Part shown: positions 34,625 to 44,582 of the stretch, piece after piece
Layout: the number at the start of each line of letters is the position of its first letter
Position numbering within the stretch: position 1 is the first letter of the stretch
DNA from: Paragemmobacter kunshanensis
GTDB lineage: Bacteria > Pseudomonadota > Alphaproteobacteria > Rhodobacterales > Rhodobacteraceae
Assembly: GCF_011059185.1 (NCBI RefSeq)
Contig: NZ_JAALFE010000018.1
Location: 1-64,000 of the forward strand
Reading direction: 5' to 3'
DNA length: 64,000 nt
Program-made: the position numbers and the translations under genes
Notes under the pieces: generated by a model
Seen by the model: the letters and a program-made list of their open reading frames with translations, nothing else
What the model was told of the DNA's origin: nothing
Database searches by the model: none

Positions 34625-36943
34625 ATGACGACCGACACCGCCCGCCGCATCCCCCAGATCATCGCGACCGAGATCGGGGCGCAGACCGGACAGGTGGCGG
34701 CGGCCATCGCCCTGCTGGACGAGGGGGCGACGGTGCCCTTCGTGGCGCGCTACCGGAAAGAGGCGACGGGCGGGCTGGACGATACGCAGTTGCGCAATCT
34801 GGCCGAGCGGCTGGGCTATCTGCGCGAGATGGAGGCGCGGCGGGCGGCGATCCTGTCGTCGATCACCGAACAGGGCAAGATGACCGAGGGCTTGCAGGCG
34901 GCGATCCTGAAGGCCGCGACCAAGGCCGAGCTTGAGGATATCTATCTGCCCTACAAGCCAAAGCGCCGGACGCGCGCGATGATCGCGCGGGAAAACGGGC
35001 TTGGCCCGCTGGCCGAGGCGATCCTGGCCGACCGGGCTGCCGATCCGGCGGGGCTGGCGTCGGGCTTTGTGACCGAGGCGGTGCCCGACGTGAAGGCCGC
35101 GCTGGAGGGCGCGCGCGACATCATCGCCGAGGGGCTGGCCGAGAATGCCGATCTTCTGGGGCGGTTGCGCGGGCATTTGAAGCAGGTGGCGAAGATCGTC
35201 TCGAAGGTCGTGGAGGGCAAGGAGGCCGAGGGGGCGAAGTTCTCGGACTATTTCGCGCATGTGGAAGCTTGGGCCGGGGCGCCTTCGCATCGGGTTCTGG
35301 CCATGCTGCGGGGGCGCAACGAGGGGGTTCTTGCGCTGGATCTGGAGGTGGATGCCGATGCGCCCAAGGGCGACAGCCCGGCCGAGCGGGCCTGTGGCGC
35401 GGTGCTTGGCCTGACGGGGCGCGGGCCCGGGGATGCCTGGCTGCGCGAGGCGGCGGCCTGGACCTGGCGGGTGAAGATCCGCACTTCGCTGACGCTGGAT
35501 CTGATGGGCGAGATGCGCGAGCGGGCCGAGGAAGAGGCGATCCGCGTCTTTGCCCGCAATCTGAAGGACCTGCTGCTGGCGGCCCCGGCAGGGGGGAAGG
35601 CTACGATGGGCTTGGATCCCGGGATCCGCACGGGGGTGAAGGTCGCGGTGATCGACGCCACGGGCAAGGTGCTGGCGACGGAGACGGTCTATCCCTTCCA
35701 GCCCAAGAACGATCTGCGCGGCGCCCAGGTGGCGCTGGCGCAGTTGATCAGCAAGCATCGGGTGCAGCTGATCGCCATCGGCAATGGCACGGCCAGCCGC
35801 GAGACGGAGAAGATGGTGGCCGATCTGCTGGCCGTGCTGCCGGGGGCGGAGAAGCCGGTGAAGGTGATCGTGAGCGAGGCGGGGGCGTCGGTCTATTCGG
35901 CATCCGAATTGGCGGCGAAGGAGTTTCCCGGTCTGGACGTGTCGTTGCGGGGGGCGGTGTCGATCGCGCGCCGCCTGCAGGATCCGCTGGCGGAACTGGT
36001 GAAGATCGAGCCGAAGTCGATCGGCGTGGGTCAGTATCAGCATGACGTCGATCAGCACCGTCTGGGCCGGTCGCTGGAGGCGGTGGTGGAGGATGCGGTG
36101 AACGCGGTGGGGGTGGATCTGAACACCGCCTCGGCCCCGCTTCTGGCGCGGGTTTCGGGGGTGGGGCCGTCGCTGGCGGAGGCCATCGTCGCGCATCGCG
36201 ATGCGAACGGGCCCTTTGCGACGCGCAAGGACCTGCTGAAGGTGGCGCGGCTGGGGCCGAAGGCCTTTGAGCAGGCGGCGGGGTTCCTGCGGATCGCGGG
36301 GGGGAAGGAGCCGCTGGATGCATCATCGGTCCATCCCGAAGCCTATGAGGTGGCACGGCGGATCGTGGCGGCCTGCGGGCGGGACATCCGGGCCTTGATG
36401 GGGGATGCGGCGGCGCTGAAATCGGTCGATCCGCGGGTCTTCGTGGATGAGCGCTTTGGTCTGCCCACGGTGAGGGACATTCTGGCGGAACTGGAAAAGC
36501 CCGGGCGCGACCCGCGGCCTTCGTTCCGGACGGCGACCTTCGCCGATGGGGTGAACGAGATTTCGGATCTGAAGCCCGGGATGATGCTGGAGGGCACGGT
36601 GACGAATGTCGCGGCCTTCGGGGCCTTTGTCGATATCGGGGTGCATCAGGACGGGCTGGTGCATGTGAGCCAGCTGGCGGACCGTTTCGTGAAGGATCCG
36701 CATGAGGTGGTGAAGGCGGGCGATGTGGTGAAGGTGCGCGTGGTCGAGGTGGATGCGGCGCGCAAGCGGATCGGCCTGACCATGCGGTCGGACGCGGCCC
36801 CGGCGCGGGATCAGGTGCGCGAGCGCGGCCCGGCCCCCGCCAAGGGCCAGCCGCCGCGCGGGCCGATGTCATCTGCCCCGAAGGCAAGCGGGGGCGGGGG
36901 CAATGCCTTTGCCGATGCGCTGAAGGGGAAGTTCACCCGCTAG
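34625..36943 (+). CDS. tex: Tex family S1 RNA-binding protein
   Basis: This 772-residue cytoplasmic nucleic-acid-binding protein is related to toxin expression factor Tex and Spt6. Domain order is standard: N-terminal helical Tex region ([12 protein letters not shown] onwards), the YqgF/RNase H-like fold ([17 protein letters not shown], about 330), helix-hairpin-helix motifs ([19 protein letters not shown], then [18 protein letters not shown], about 510-560) and the C-terminal S1 domain ([21 protein letters not shown]). The ATG at 34625 follows a GGAAAGG site; the frame is open upstream without similarity. The last ~40 residues are a basic, low-complexity tail. It is followed by a 140-bp tandem repeat. 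Confidence 0.95.
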   Translation: MTTDTARRIPQIIATEIGAQTGQVAAAIALLDEGATVPFVARYRKEATGGLDDTQLRNLAERLGYLREMEARRAAILSSITEQGKMTEGLQAAILKAATKAELEDIYLPYKPKRRTRAMIARENGLGPLAEAILADRAADPAGLASGFVTEAVPDVKAALEGARDIIAEGLAENADLLGRLRGHLKQVAKIVSKVVEGKEAEGAKFSDYFAHVEAWAGAPSHRVLAMLRGRNEGVLALDLEVDADAPKGDSPAERACGAVLGLTGRGPGDAWLREAAAWTWRVKIRTSLTLDLMGEMRERAEEEAIRVFARNLKDLLLAAPAGGKATMGLDPGIRTGVKVAVIDATGKVLATETVYPFQPKNDLRGAQVALAQLISKHRVQLIAIGNGTASRETEKMVADLLAVLPGAEKPVKVIVSEAGASVYSASELAAKEFPGLDVSLRGAVSIARRLQDPLAELVKIEPKSIGVGQYQHDVDQHRLGRSLEAVVEDAVNAVGVDLNTASAPLLARVSGVGPSLAEAIVAHRDANGPFATRKDLLKVARLGPKAFEQAAGFLRIAGGKEPLDASSVHPEAYEVARRIVAACGRDIRALMGDAAALKSVDPRVFVDERFGLPTVRDILAELEKPGRDPRPSFRTATFADGVNEISDLKPGMMLEGTVTNVAAFGAFVDIGVHQDGLVHVSQLADRFVKDPHEVVKAGDVVKVRVVEVDAARKRIGLTMRSDAAPARDQVRERGPAPAKGQPPRGPMSSAPKASGGGGNAFADALKGKFTR

Positions 36944-36952
36944 GTCGTCCCC

Positions 36953-37312
36953 AAGGGCAGGGGGGCCGTCCGGCCCCCCCGGGCATGCGCCTTTGGCGCA
37001 TGCTCCCCCCCCCCGGTGGCGCGGGCTGTTGCGGTGGGGCCAAGGCTTTGGCGGGGTGCCGGAGGGTGGGTTTTTCTGAGGGGTCGGGTCGAAGGGGCAG
37101 GGGGGCCGTCCGGCCCCCCCGGGCATGCGCCTTTGGCGCATGCTCCCCCCCCCCGGTGGCGCGGGCTGTTTCGGTGGGGCCAGGTCTTTGGCGGGGTGCC
37201 GGAGGGCGGGTATCTCTGAGGGGGCGCGTCGAAGGGGCCGGGGGGCCGTCCGGCCCCCCGACATGCGCCCTTGGCGCATGTTCCCCCCCCGGTGGCGCAT
37301 GGCTTCTGGCGC
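36953..37312. repeat. 140-bp tandem repeat, about 2.5 copies
   Basis: The gap between tex and tldD is filled by a repeat with an exact 140-bp period: the hairpin GGGGGCCGTCCGGCCCCC starts at 36961, 37101 and 37241. Each copy also contains a second hairpin, GCATGCGCCTTTGGCGCATGC in copies 1 and 2 and a shorter variant in copy 3, then a C-run and a GGTGGCGCGGGCTGTT segment. The third copy is cut short near the tldD stop. Copies differ by a handful of substitutions, so the duplication is not brand new. No gene is visible; it may also end transcription from both sides. Confidence 0.9.
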
Positions 37313-37321
37313 GGGGATGCC

Positions 37322-38743
37322 TCAGGCTGCCGAGCCGCCCACGGTCAGCCCGCCGATCAGCAGGGTGGGTTGGCCCACGCCCACGGGAACCCATTGCCCG
37401 GCCTTGCCGCAATTGCCGATGCCGGGATCGAGGTTCAGGTCATTGCCGATGGCGCGGATGCCCTTGAGCGCCGTCGCCCCGTCGCCGATCAGCGTGGCGC
37501 CCTTGACCGGCGCCCCCACCTTGCCGTTCTGCACGCGGTAGGCCTCGGTGCAGGAGAAGACGAACTTGCCGTTGGTGATATCCACCTGGCCGCCGCCGAA
37601 GCCCACGGCATAGATCCCATCCTTCAGCCCGGCGAGGATGTCCTTCGGATCATCCTGGCCCGCCAGCATGTAGGTATTGGTCATGCGCGGCATGGGGATA
37701 TGGGCGAAGCTTTCGCGCCGTCCGTTGCCGGTGGGGGCCACGCCCATCAGGCGGGCATTCTGGCGATCCTGCATGTAGCCCGTGAGGATACCATCCTCGA
37801 TCAGCACGTTCCGGCCCGAGGGCGTGCCTTCATCGTCGATCGAGATGGAGCCGCGCCGGTCGGGGAGGGTGCCGTCGTCCAGCACCGTGACGCCGGGCGC
37901 GGCGATGCGCTGGCCCATGAGGCCCGAGAAGGCCGAGGTCTGCTTGCGGTTGAAATCGCCTTCGAGGCCGTGACCGATGGCTTCGTGCAGAAGGATGCCG
38001 GGCCAGCCGGGGCCGAGGACGACATCCATCACGCCCGCGGGGGCGGGGACGGCGTCGAGATTGACCAGCGCGATGCGCAGCGCCTCTTGCACCATGGGTT
38101 GCCAGCGGGCGCGGTCCATCAGGGCGGCAAGGCCGAAGCGGCCGCCGCCACCCATGCCGCCCTGTTCGCGCCGCCCGGCCTGTTCGACGATGACCGAGAC
38201 ATTGAGCCGGGCCATGGGCCGGATATCGGCAAGGCGAAGGCCCTCGGGGCGCAGGATTTCAACCTCTTGCAGCCCGGCGGAGAGGGTGGCGGAGACCTGC
38301 ACGACGCGCGGATCGAGGGCGCGGGCATAGGCGTCGATCTCTTTCAGAAGGTCGAGCTTTCCGGCGAAGGCCGCATCCGCCATCGGATCGGCATCGCCAT
38401 AGAGCCGGCGGTTCGTGCCCTGCGGCCCCTGCGCCAGCGTGCCGCCGCCATCGCCCACGGCAAGGCGTGCCGTCTGCGCCGCGCGGCGCAGCGATCTTTC
38501 GGAGATTTCGGTGGAATGGGCATAGCCCGCCACCTCGCCCCGGACGGCGCGCAGGCCGAATCCTTCGGAGGCATCATAGGCAGCGGTCTTGATGCGGCCG
38601 TCATCGAGAACGATCGCCTCGGACCGCTTGCGTTCCAGAAAAAGCTCGCCATCCTCGGCGCCCGCGGTCGCCTCGCGCAGGATGGCGAGGGCGGTTTCCT
38701 CGTCCAGCGCCGTTTCGAAGGGGCGGAATGGCGCGTCGGTCAT
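37322..38743 (-). CDS. tldD: Metalloprotease TldD
   Basis: TldD forms a heterodimeric zinc protease with TldE/PmbA that trims unfolded or peptide substrates, including antibiotic precursors in enterobacteria. The 473-residue protein carries the zinc motif HEAIGHGLEGD near residue 257 and the conserved FSCTEAYRVQNGKVG and GNCGKAGQWVPVGVGQPTLLIGG ends (each seen intact). Length is normal. It is divergent from the cytochrome oxidase operon, the usual order in Rhodobacteraceae. The partner tldE gene is not in this window. Confidence 0.95.
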   Translation of the reverse strand: MTDAPFRPFETALDEETALAILREATAGAEDGELFLERKRSEAIVLDDGRIKTAAYDASEGFGLRAVRGEVAGYAHSTEISERSLRRAAQTARLAVGDGGGTLAQGPQGTNRRLYGDADPMADAAFAGKLDLLKEIDAYARALDPRVVQVSATLSAGLQEVEILRPEGLRLADIRPMARLNVSVIVEQAGRREQGGMGGGGRFGLAALMDRARWQPMVQEALRIALVNLDAVPAPAGVMDVVLGPGWPGILLHEAIGHGLEGDFNRKQTSAFSGLMGQRIAAPGVTVLDDGTLPDRRGSISIDDEGTPSGRNVLIEDGILTGYMQDRQNARLMGVAPTGNGRRESFAHIPMPRMTNTYMLAGQDDPKDILAGLKDGIYAVGFGGGQVDITNGKFVFSCTEAYRVQNGKVGAPVKGATLIGDGATALKGIRAIGNDLNLDPGIGNCGKAGQWVPVGVGQPTLLIGGLTVGGSAA

Positions 38744-38927
38744 CTGAGGGCGTCCTTGATCTGTGTCAAACGGCGCGCATTTGCCGCAATGGTTTGGCTT
38801 GCCGCGCAGCCCCTAATATGGTTTCAAGCGAAGCGGAAACAACGGGATTCTGTGTGTCGGCCGGTTGCGGGCCGCATATGGGAAAAAAGCAGCGGCGACA
38901 GGCCGCGCACTCGAACGGGAAAAGAAC

Positions 38928-39821
38928 ATGCGTCTTCTGACCACTTTCAAGGCTGTGGCCGCCATCGGCACCGGTTCGCTTCTGTCCAGCGCGGCCTTCG
39001 CGCAGGGGCTTGAGGTCGTGGGCGAGCCCTTGCCGCAGAAAATGGGCTTTCAGCCCGCGGCGACGGAGCTTGCACGCGATCTGCAGGGGCTGGATCACAT
39101 GATCCTGGTGATCATCACGGTGATCACGATCTTCGTGACCGCGCTGCTGATCTGGGTGATGATCCGCTACAACGAGAAGGCCAACAAGACGCCGGCCACC
39201 TTTACCCACAATTCGCCGCTGGAAGTGGCCTGGACGGTGGTGCCGATCCTGATCCTGGTGTTCATCGGGGCGTTCTCGCTGCCGGTGCTGTTCAAGCAGC
39301 AGGAGATCCCCACGGCCGACATCACCATCAAGGTGACCGGGAACCAGTGGTTCTGGTCCTATGAATATACCGACAACGGCGTGACCGAGGCCGCGGATGC
39401 CGCGCCGATCGCCTTTGACAGCTTCATGCTGGCCAAGGAAGACCTGGCGGCCCATGGCTATGCCGAGAACCAGTATCTGCTGGCCACCGATACGGCCGTC
39501 GTGGTGCCGGTGGGCAAGACCGTGGTGATGAACGTGACGGCCGCGGACGTGATCCATTCCTGGAAGATCCCGGCCTTTGGCGTGATGCAGGACGCGGTGC
39601 CGGGCCGTCTGGCGCAGCTGTGGTTCAGCGCCGAGCGCGAGGGCATCTATTTCGGCCAATGCTCGGAACTCTGTGGCAAGGACCATGCCTATATGCCGAT
39701 CACGGTGAAGGTCGTGTCCGAAGCGGCCTATGCCGCCTGGGTGGCCAAGGCCGAGGCCGGGGATGTGATGCTGTCGGATGCCGATCTGGCGCAGCCGGTG
39801 GCGCTGGCATCGAACGACTGA
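38928..39821 (+). CDS. coxB: Cytochrome c oxidase subunit II (aa3 type)
   Basis: Subunit II accepts electrons from cytochrome c at the dinuclear CuA site. The 297-residue precursor has a signal peptide ending SSAAFA before QGLEVVGEP, two membrane helices (residues about 55-80 and 100-120), then a periplasmic cupredoxin domain with the aromatic NQWFWSYEY and the CuA ligands in [13 protein letters not shown]. The first mature residue is glutamine, as in Rhodobacter and Paracoccus. It leads ctaB, a small membrane protein, ctaG and coxC; subunit I is encoded elsewhere. Confidence 0.96.
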   Translation: MRLLTTFKAVAAIGTGSLLSSAAFAQGLEVVGEPLPQKMGFQPAATELARDLQGLDHMILVIITVITIFVTALLIWVMIRYNEKANKTPATFTHNSPLEVAWTVVPILILVFIGAFSLPVLFKQQEIPTADITIKVTGNQWFWSYEYTDNGVTEAADAAPIAFDSFMLAKEDLAAHGYAENQYLLATDTAVVVPVGKTVVMNVTAADVIHSWKIPAFGVMQDAVPGRLAQLWFSAEREGIYFGQCSELCGKDHAYMPITVKVVSEAAYAAWVAKAEAGDVMLSDADLAQPVALASND

Positions 39822-39895
39822 GTGTCGGCAGGAAATGGCAGGGGCTGCCCCGGATTTGCCTCCAGGGCCTTTCCCCCACCTTGAGGACGTAGCGC

Positions 39896-40828
39896 ATGAG
39901 CGACATTCGCGCCTTTGAACAGCCCGGCGAGGCAGGCTTTGGCGATTACGTGCAGCTTCTGAAGCCGCGCGTGATGTCGCTTGTCGTCTTCACCGCGCTG
40001 GTGGGGCTGCTGGTCGCGCCGGTGGCCGTGCATCCGGTGATCGCCTTCGCGTCGATCCTGTTCGTGGCGCTGGGGGCCGGGGCCTCGGGCGCGCTGAACA
40101 TGTGGTGGGATGCCGATATCGACGCGGTGATGCGGCGCACCAAGGGCCGCCCGGTTCCCGCCGGAAAGGTGGAGGCGGGCGAGGCGCTGGCGGTCGGGCT
40201 GGCGCTTTCGGGGCTTTCGGTGGTGATGCTGGGGCTGGCGGCAAACTGGCTGGCGGCGGGGCTGCTGGCGTTTACCATCTTCTTCTATGCGGTGGTCTAT
40301 TCGATGTGGCTGAAGCGGTCGACGCCGCAGAACATCGTGATCGGCGGGGCCGCGGGGGCCTTTCCGCCCATGGTGGGCTGGGCCTGTGCGACGGGCAGCG
40401 TGTCGATCGAAAGCCTGCTGATGTTCGCGCTGATCTTCATGTGGACGCCGCCGCATTTCTGGGCGCTGGCGCTGTTCATGAAGGATGACTATTCCAAGGC
40501 CGGGGTGCCCATGCTGACGGTGACCCATGGCCGCAAGGCCACGCGCAACCATATCCTGGTCTATACGCTGCTGCTTGCCCCGGTGGCGGTTGGCGCGGCC
40601 TTCACGTCGATCGGCGGGCCGATCTATCTGACGGCGGCGGTGCTGCTGAATGCCTGGTTCATCCTCGGGGCTTGGCGGATCTGGCGGCGGGACGAGGCGG
40701 TTGCCGAGGCGGATTCCTATGCTGTCGAGAAATCGGTGTTCCGCTTTTCGCTTTACTACCTGTTCCTGCATTTCGGGGCCTTCCTCGCCGAGGCGGCGCT
40801 GCGGCCTTATGGTCTGGGGGGCTGGTGA
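39896..40828 (+). CDS. ctaB: Haem O synthase (protohaem IX farnesyltransferase)
   Basis: This UbiA-family prenyltransferase attaches a farnesyl group to haem B, making haem O for cytochrome oxidase. The 310-residue membrane protein starts with the conserved QLLKPRVMSLVVFTALVG and has the first aspartate motif in NMWWDADIDAVMRRT (about 80) and the second substrate loop around HFWALALFMKDDYSKAGVPM. About nine membrane helices are evident. It follows coxB by 74 bp and overlaps the next small gene by one base. Confidence 0.95.
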   Translation: MSDIRAFEQPGEAGFGDYVQLLKPRVMSLVVFTALVGLLVAPVAVHPVIAFASILFVALGAGASGALNMWWDADIDAVMRRTKGRPVPAGKVEAGEALAVGLALSGLSVVMLGLAANWLAAGLLAFTIFFYAVVYSMWLKRSTPQNIVIGGAAGAFPPMVGWACATGSVSIESLLMFALIFMWTPPHFWALALFMKDDYSKAGVPMLTVTHGRKATRNHILVYTLLLAPVAVGAAFTSIGGPIYLTAAVLLNAWFILGAWRIWRRDEAVAEADSYAVEKSVFRFSLYYLFLHFGAFLAEAALRPYGLGGW

Positions 40829-41019
40829 TGGCTGCCTTTCCGCCCGAACATGAATTGCACAAGCGGCGGCTGGGCCGGAATGTGGGCGTCGGCGTGACGC
40901 TGGGCCTGTTCATCGTGCTGGTCTTTGCGCTGACGGTGGTGAAGGTCACGCGGGGGGATCCGATGCAGGCCTTCGATCACTCGGTCCGCCCGGAAATGGC
41001 GACGGAGGAGGGGCAATGA
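40828..41019 (+). CDS. Small single-span membrane protein of the cytochrome oxidase operon (CoxF-like)
   Basis: This 63-residue protein has a short charged N-terminus (MAAFPPEHELHKRRLGRN) and one membrane helix (VGVGVTLGLFIVLVFALTVVKV), then a short acidic tail. A gene of this size and layout lies between ctaB and ctaG in many alphaproteobacteria and is sometimes called coxF; its function is not established. It is coupled at both ends: the start shares a base with the ctaB stop (TGATG), and its stop overlaps the ctaG start by 4 bp. Confidence 0.8.
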   Translation: MAAFPPEHELHKRRLGRNVGVGVTLGLFIVLVFALTVVKVTRGDPMQAFDHSVRPEMATEEGQ

Positions 41020-41585
41020 AGGGACAGAACCGCACGGCGATCTATCTGGTGGGGGTCGCTGTCACGATGGCCTCGTTGTCCTTCGCGGCGGTGCCCTTCT
41101 ATGACTGGTTCTGCCGGGTCACGGGCTTTGGCGGCACGACGGGCGTGGCGACGGCTGCGCCGGGCACGATCCTGGACCGGACCGTGGTGGTGAAGTTCGA
41201 CGCCTCGACCGAGCGGGGGATGCCCTGGGAGTTCCGCCCGGTGCAGCGCGAGATGACGGTGCGGATCGGCGAGAATGCGCTGGCCTTCTATGAGGCCTAC
41301 AACCCCACGGATCGCGTGGTGGCGGGCACGGCAAGCTATAACGTCGCGCCGGATGCGGCGGGGGGCTATTTCGACAAGATCGCCTGCTTCTGCTTTACCG
41401 AACAGGTGCTGCAACCCGGTGAGCGGGTGGAGATGCCGGTGTCCTTTTTCGTCGATCCCGCGATGGTGCAGGATCCGGAAGGCGCCTTCGTGAAAGAGAT
41501 CACGCTGTCCTATACATTCTACGAAACACCCCTGCCCGAGGAACAGGCCGCGCTTGCCGTGCCTGCGGGCGAGGCGGTAAACTGA
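41016..41585 (+). CDS. ctaG: Cytochrome c oxidase assembly protein CtaG (Cox11)
   Basis: CtaG delivers copper to the CuB site of subunit I. The 189-residue protein has one N-terminal membrane anchor ([21 protein letters not shown]), a periplasmic immunoglobulin-like domain and the copper-binding motif in [11 protein letters not shown] (about residues 125-135). The [17 protein letters not shown] block is a further family signature. It overlaps the small upstream gene and precedes coxC by 22 bp. Confidence 0.95.
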   Translation: MKGQNRTAIYLVGVAVTMASLSFAAVPFYDWFCRVTGFGGTTGVATAAPGTILDRTVVVKFDASTERGMPWEFRPVQREMTVRIGENALAFYEAYNPTDRVVAGTASYNVAPDAAGGYFDKIACFCFTEQVLQPGERVEMPVSFFVDPAMVQDPEGAFVKEITLSYTFYETPLPEEQAALAVPAGEAVN

Positions 41586-41607
41586 CAAAAAGAACGAGGG
41601 AACCGGA

Positions 41608-42408
41608 ATGGCACACGCCAAGAACCACGATTACCATATCCTGCCGCCGTCGATCTGGCCCTTCCTCGGGGCGGTATCGGCCTTTGTCATGCTGTTCGGC
41701 GCCGTGCTGTGGATGCATGGCAACGGGCCGTGGCTGGGGCTGATCGGCCTGGTGGGCGTGCTTTACGTGATGTTCGGCTGGTGGGCCGATGTGGTGAAGG
41801 AAAGCCAGGTCGGCGATCACACCCCGGTGGTGCGGATCGGTCTGCGCTATGGCTTCATCATGTTCATCATGTCGGAAGTGATGTTCTTCGCGGCGTGGTT
41901 CTGGTCCTTCTTCAAGCATGCGCTTTACCCGATGGGGCCGGACAGCCCGGCGATCGACGGGGTCTGGCCGCCGGCCGGGATCGAGACCTTCGATCCCTGG
42001 CACCTGCCGCTGATCAACACGCTGATCCTGCTCTGCTCGGGCGCGGCGGCCACCTGGGCGCATCATGCGCTGGTGCATGAGAACAACCGCAAGGATCTGG
42101 TGAACGGTCTGGCGCTGGCCATCGTGCTGGGCGTGCTGTTCACCTTCTTCCAGGCCTATGAATACAGCCATGCCGCCTTCGGCTTTGCCGGCAACATCTA
42201 TGGCGCGAACTTCTTCATGGCGACGGGCTTTCACGGCTTTCACGTGCTGATCGGCACGATCTTCCTGATCGTCTGCCTGATCCGGGCGATGAAGGGGCAT
42301 TTCACCCCCGAGAAGCATATCGGCTTCGAAGCCGCGGCCTGGTACTGGCACTTTGTCGACGTGGTCTGGCTGTTCCTGTTCGCCTCGATCTATGTCTGGG
42401 GCCGCTGA
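41608..42408 (+). CDS. coxC: Cytochrome c oxidase subunit III
   Basis: This 266-residue core subunit has seven membrane helices and stabilises proton uptake into subunit I. It begins [20 protein letters not shown], a highly conserved opening for this subunit, and has the [14 protein letters not shown] helix and the [13 protein letters not shown] end. Sequence and length are normal. A terminator-like hairpin stands between it and the SURF1 gene. Confidence 0.96.
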   Translation: MAHAKNHDYHILPPSIWPFLGAVSAFVMLFGAVLWMHGNGPWLGLIGLVGVLYVMFGWWADVVKESQVGDHTPVVRIGLRYGFIMFIMSEVMFFAAWFWSFFKHALYPMGPDSPAIDGVWPPAGIETFDPWHLPLINTLILLCSGAAATWAHHALVHENNRKDLVNGLALAIVLGVLFTFFQAYEYSHAAFGFAGNIYGANFFMATGFHGFHVLIGTIFLIVCLIRAMKGHFTPEKHIGFEAAAWYWHFVDVVWLFLFASIYVWGR

Positions 42409-42461
42409 GCCCCTGGCATGAACGAGGCCCGGGGGGCGGCGCCCCGCCCCCCGACCCTTGG

Positions 42462-42498
42462 AAGGCGCGGACCCGGGCGGGTGCGCGCCTTTCCTTTT
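42462..42498 (+). terminator. Terminator or attenuator between coxC and surf1
   Basis: The arms AAGGCGCG (42462-42469) and CGCGCCTT (42484-42491), with an inner ACCC/GGGT pairing, are followed by TCCTTTT. This is a good intrinsic terminator shape placed just upstream of the SURF1 start, so it may attenuate transcription of the assembly and thrC genes. A further GC hairpin precedes it (about 42431-42451). Confidence 0.65.
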
Positions 42499-42514
42499 GA
42501 CCGGAGTGAGACGG

Positions 42515-43186
42515 ATGCTGCGCAGAATGATCTTTCCCCTGGTGATCGGCCTGGTGGGCGGCGGCATCCTGATTTCGCTGGGGATATGGCAGGTGCAGCG
42601 TCTGGCCTGGAAAGAGGCCGTGCTGGCCGAGATCGCGGCCCGGATCACGGATGCGCCGGTGGCGCTGCCGGCGGACCCTGACCCGGCGACGGATCGCTAT
42701 CTGCCGGTTGTGGCAGAGGGGCGGTTCACCGGGGAACATCTCGATGTGCTGGTCAGCCGCAAGCAGATAGGGCCCGGGGTGCGCGTGGTGGAGGTCTTCG
42801 AGACCGGAGAGGGCCGCCGGGTTCTGGTGGATCGGGGTTTCGTTCCGCAGGATGCGCGCGGGGCGGCGCGGATGTCCGGGCCTGCGCGGGTAGAGGGCAA
42901 CCTGCACTGGCCGGAAGAGACGGATGGATTCACCCCCCCGCCGGATGGGCAGACGGGCCTGTGGTTCGCCCGGGATGTCGCGGCCATGGCGGCGGCGCTG
43001 GATGCGGAGCCGACATTTATTGTCGCGCGCAGGCCAACCGGCGGCGGGATCGAACCGATGCCTGTCGACACTTCGGGTATTCCCAATGACCACATGAACT
43101 ATGCGATCACATGGTTTTCGCTGGCGGCCGTCTGGCTGGGGATGACAGCGTATCTTCTGTGGCGTATCAGGCAGCGAAGGGCATGA
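42515..43186 (+). CDS. SURF1 family cytochrome oxidase assembly protein
   Basis: SURF1 inserts or stabilises haem a in subunit I. The 223-residue protein has an N-terminal membrane helix (FPLVIGLVGGGILISLGIWQVQRL, where the L-G-x-W-Q-x-x-R motif is diagnostic), a soluble loop, and a C-terminal membrane helix (ITWFSLAAVWLGMTAYLLW) preceded by the conserved PNDHMNYAITWF. The ATG at 42515 follows a GGAGTGAG site; thrC begins 10 bp after its stop. Confidence 0.92.
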   Translation: MLRRMIFPLVIGLVGGGILISLGIWQVQRLAWKEAVLAEIAARITDAPVALPADPDPATDRYLPVVAEGRFTGEHLDVLVSRKQIGPGVRVVEVFETGEGRRVLVDRGFVPQDARGAARMSGPARVEGNLHWPEETDGFTPPPDGQTGLWFARDVAAMAAALDAEPTFIVARRPTGGGIEPMPVDTSGIPNDHMNYAITWFSLAAVWLGMTAYLLWRIRQRRA

Positions 43187-43196
43187 AGGCGTGGCT

Positions 43197-44582
43197 ATGA
43201 ACTATATCTCGACCCGTGGTGCTGCACCGGTTCTGACATTCGGCGAAGCGATGATGACGGGGCTGGCCCGGGATGGCGGGCTTTATGTGCCGCAATCCGT
43301 GCCGACCCTGTCGAAGGAGGCCATCGCCGCGATGGCGGGGCTGCCCTATGAGGAGATCGCCTTCCGCGTGATGCGCCCCTTTCTGGGCGACACCTTTGGC
43401 GATGACGAATTCCGCGGCCTGATCGCCCGGGCCTATGCGGGGTTCGGCCATGACGCCCGCGCGCCCCTGGTGCAGCTTGGCCCGAACCATTTCCTGCTGG
43501 AGCTGTTCCACGGGCCCACGCTGGCCTTCAAGGATTTCGCCATGCAGCTCATCGGGCAGATGATGCAGGCGGCGCTGGCCAAGACAGGGGAGCGGATCAC
43601 CATCGTGGGGGCCACCTCGGGCGATACGGGATCGGCCGCGATGGAGGCGTTCCGGGGATTGGCGAATGTCGACCTGTTCATCCTTTACCCGCATGGCCGG
43701 GTATCCGAGGTGCAGCGACGCCAGATGACGACGCCGGTTGAATCCAATGTCCACGCGCTGGCCATCGACGGCGATTTCGATGATGCCCAGGCGCGCGTGA
43801 AGGACATGTTCAACGATTTCGCCTTCCGCGATGGCGTGCGGCTGGCGGGGGTGAATTCGATCAACTGGGCGCGGGTTCTGGCGCAGGTCGTCTATTACTT
43901 CAGCAGCGCCGTCTCGCTGGGTGCGCCGCATCGCGCCGTCAGCTTTACCGTGCCGACGGGCAATTTCGGCGACATCTTCGCCGGATACATCGCGCGCAGG
44001 ATGGGGCTGCCGATCGAGAAGCTGGTGATCGCGACGAACCAGAACGACATCCTTGATCGTGCCATGCGGACGGGCGGCTATGTGACGGATGGGGTGCGCC
44101 CCTCGATCAGCCCGTCGATGGATATCCAGGTGTCGTCGAATTTCGAACGCGCGCTGTTCGATGCCTATGGCCGCGACGGGGCGGCGGTGGCGCAACTGAT
44201 GGCCGAGTTGAAGGCGGGCGGGTTCCATATCAGCCAGGGCGCGCTGGAGATGCTGCGCGCGACCTTTGCCTCGGGCCGCTGTTCCGAGGAAGAGACGGTG
44301 GCGACGATCCGGTCGGCCTTTGCCCGGACGGGCGAGGTGCTGTGCCCGCATTCCGCGGTGGGGGTGAAGGTGGCCGAGGAACATCTGGGCGCGGCCCCGA
44401 TGATCACGCTGGCGACGGCCCATCCGGCCAAGTTTCCCGATGCGGTGGAAGGGGCGATGGGCACGCGCCCGGCGCTGCCGCCCCGGATGGCCGATCTGTT
44501 CGACCGCCCCGAGCGGGTGACGCGGGTGGCCAATGACCTGGCGGCGCTGCAGGGCATCATTCGTGAAAGGATCGGCGGTTGA
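43197..44582 (+). CDS. thrC: Threonine synthase
   Basis: ThrC makes L-threonine from O-phospho-L-homoserine with PLP. The 461-residue protein is of the long class-II type. Key blocks are YISTRGAAPVLTFGEAMM at the start, the PLP lysine in HGPTLAFKDFAMQLIG (about residue 114), and the phosphate-binding GATSGDTGSAAM (about 140). An in-frame GTG at 43191 would add two residues; the ATG at 43197 is preferred. Its stop overlaps the TTG start of the M16 peptidase by 3 bases, as in many Rhodobacteraceae. Confidence 0.95.
   Translation: MNYISTRGAAPVLTFGEAMMTGLARDGGLYVPQSVPTLSKEAIAAMAGLPYEEIAFRVMRPFLGDTFGDDEFRGLIARAYAGFGHDARAPLVQLGPNHFLLELFHGPTLAFKDFAMQLIGQMMQAALAKTGERITIVGATSGDTGSAAMEAFRGLANVDLFILYPHGRVSEVQRRQMTTPVESNVHALAIDGDFDDAQARVKDMFNDFAFRDGVRLAGVNSINWARVLAQVVYYFSSAVSLGAPHRAVSFTVPTGNFGDIFAGYIARRMGLPIEKLVIATNQNDILDRAMRTGGYVTDGVRPSISPSMDIQVSSNFERALFDAYGRDGAAVAQLMAELKAGGFHISQGALEMLRATFASGRCSEEETVATIRSAFARTGEVLCPHSAVGVKVAEEHLGAAPMITLATAHPAKFPDAVEGAMGTRPALPPRMADLFDRPERVTRVANDLAALQGIIRERIGG

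Noticed and set aside
36953-37312. CRISPR array
   Set aside because: Copies are contiguous at 140 bp with no unique spacers, and no cas genes are present.
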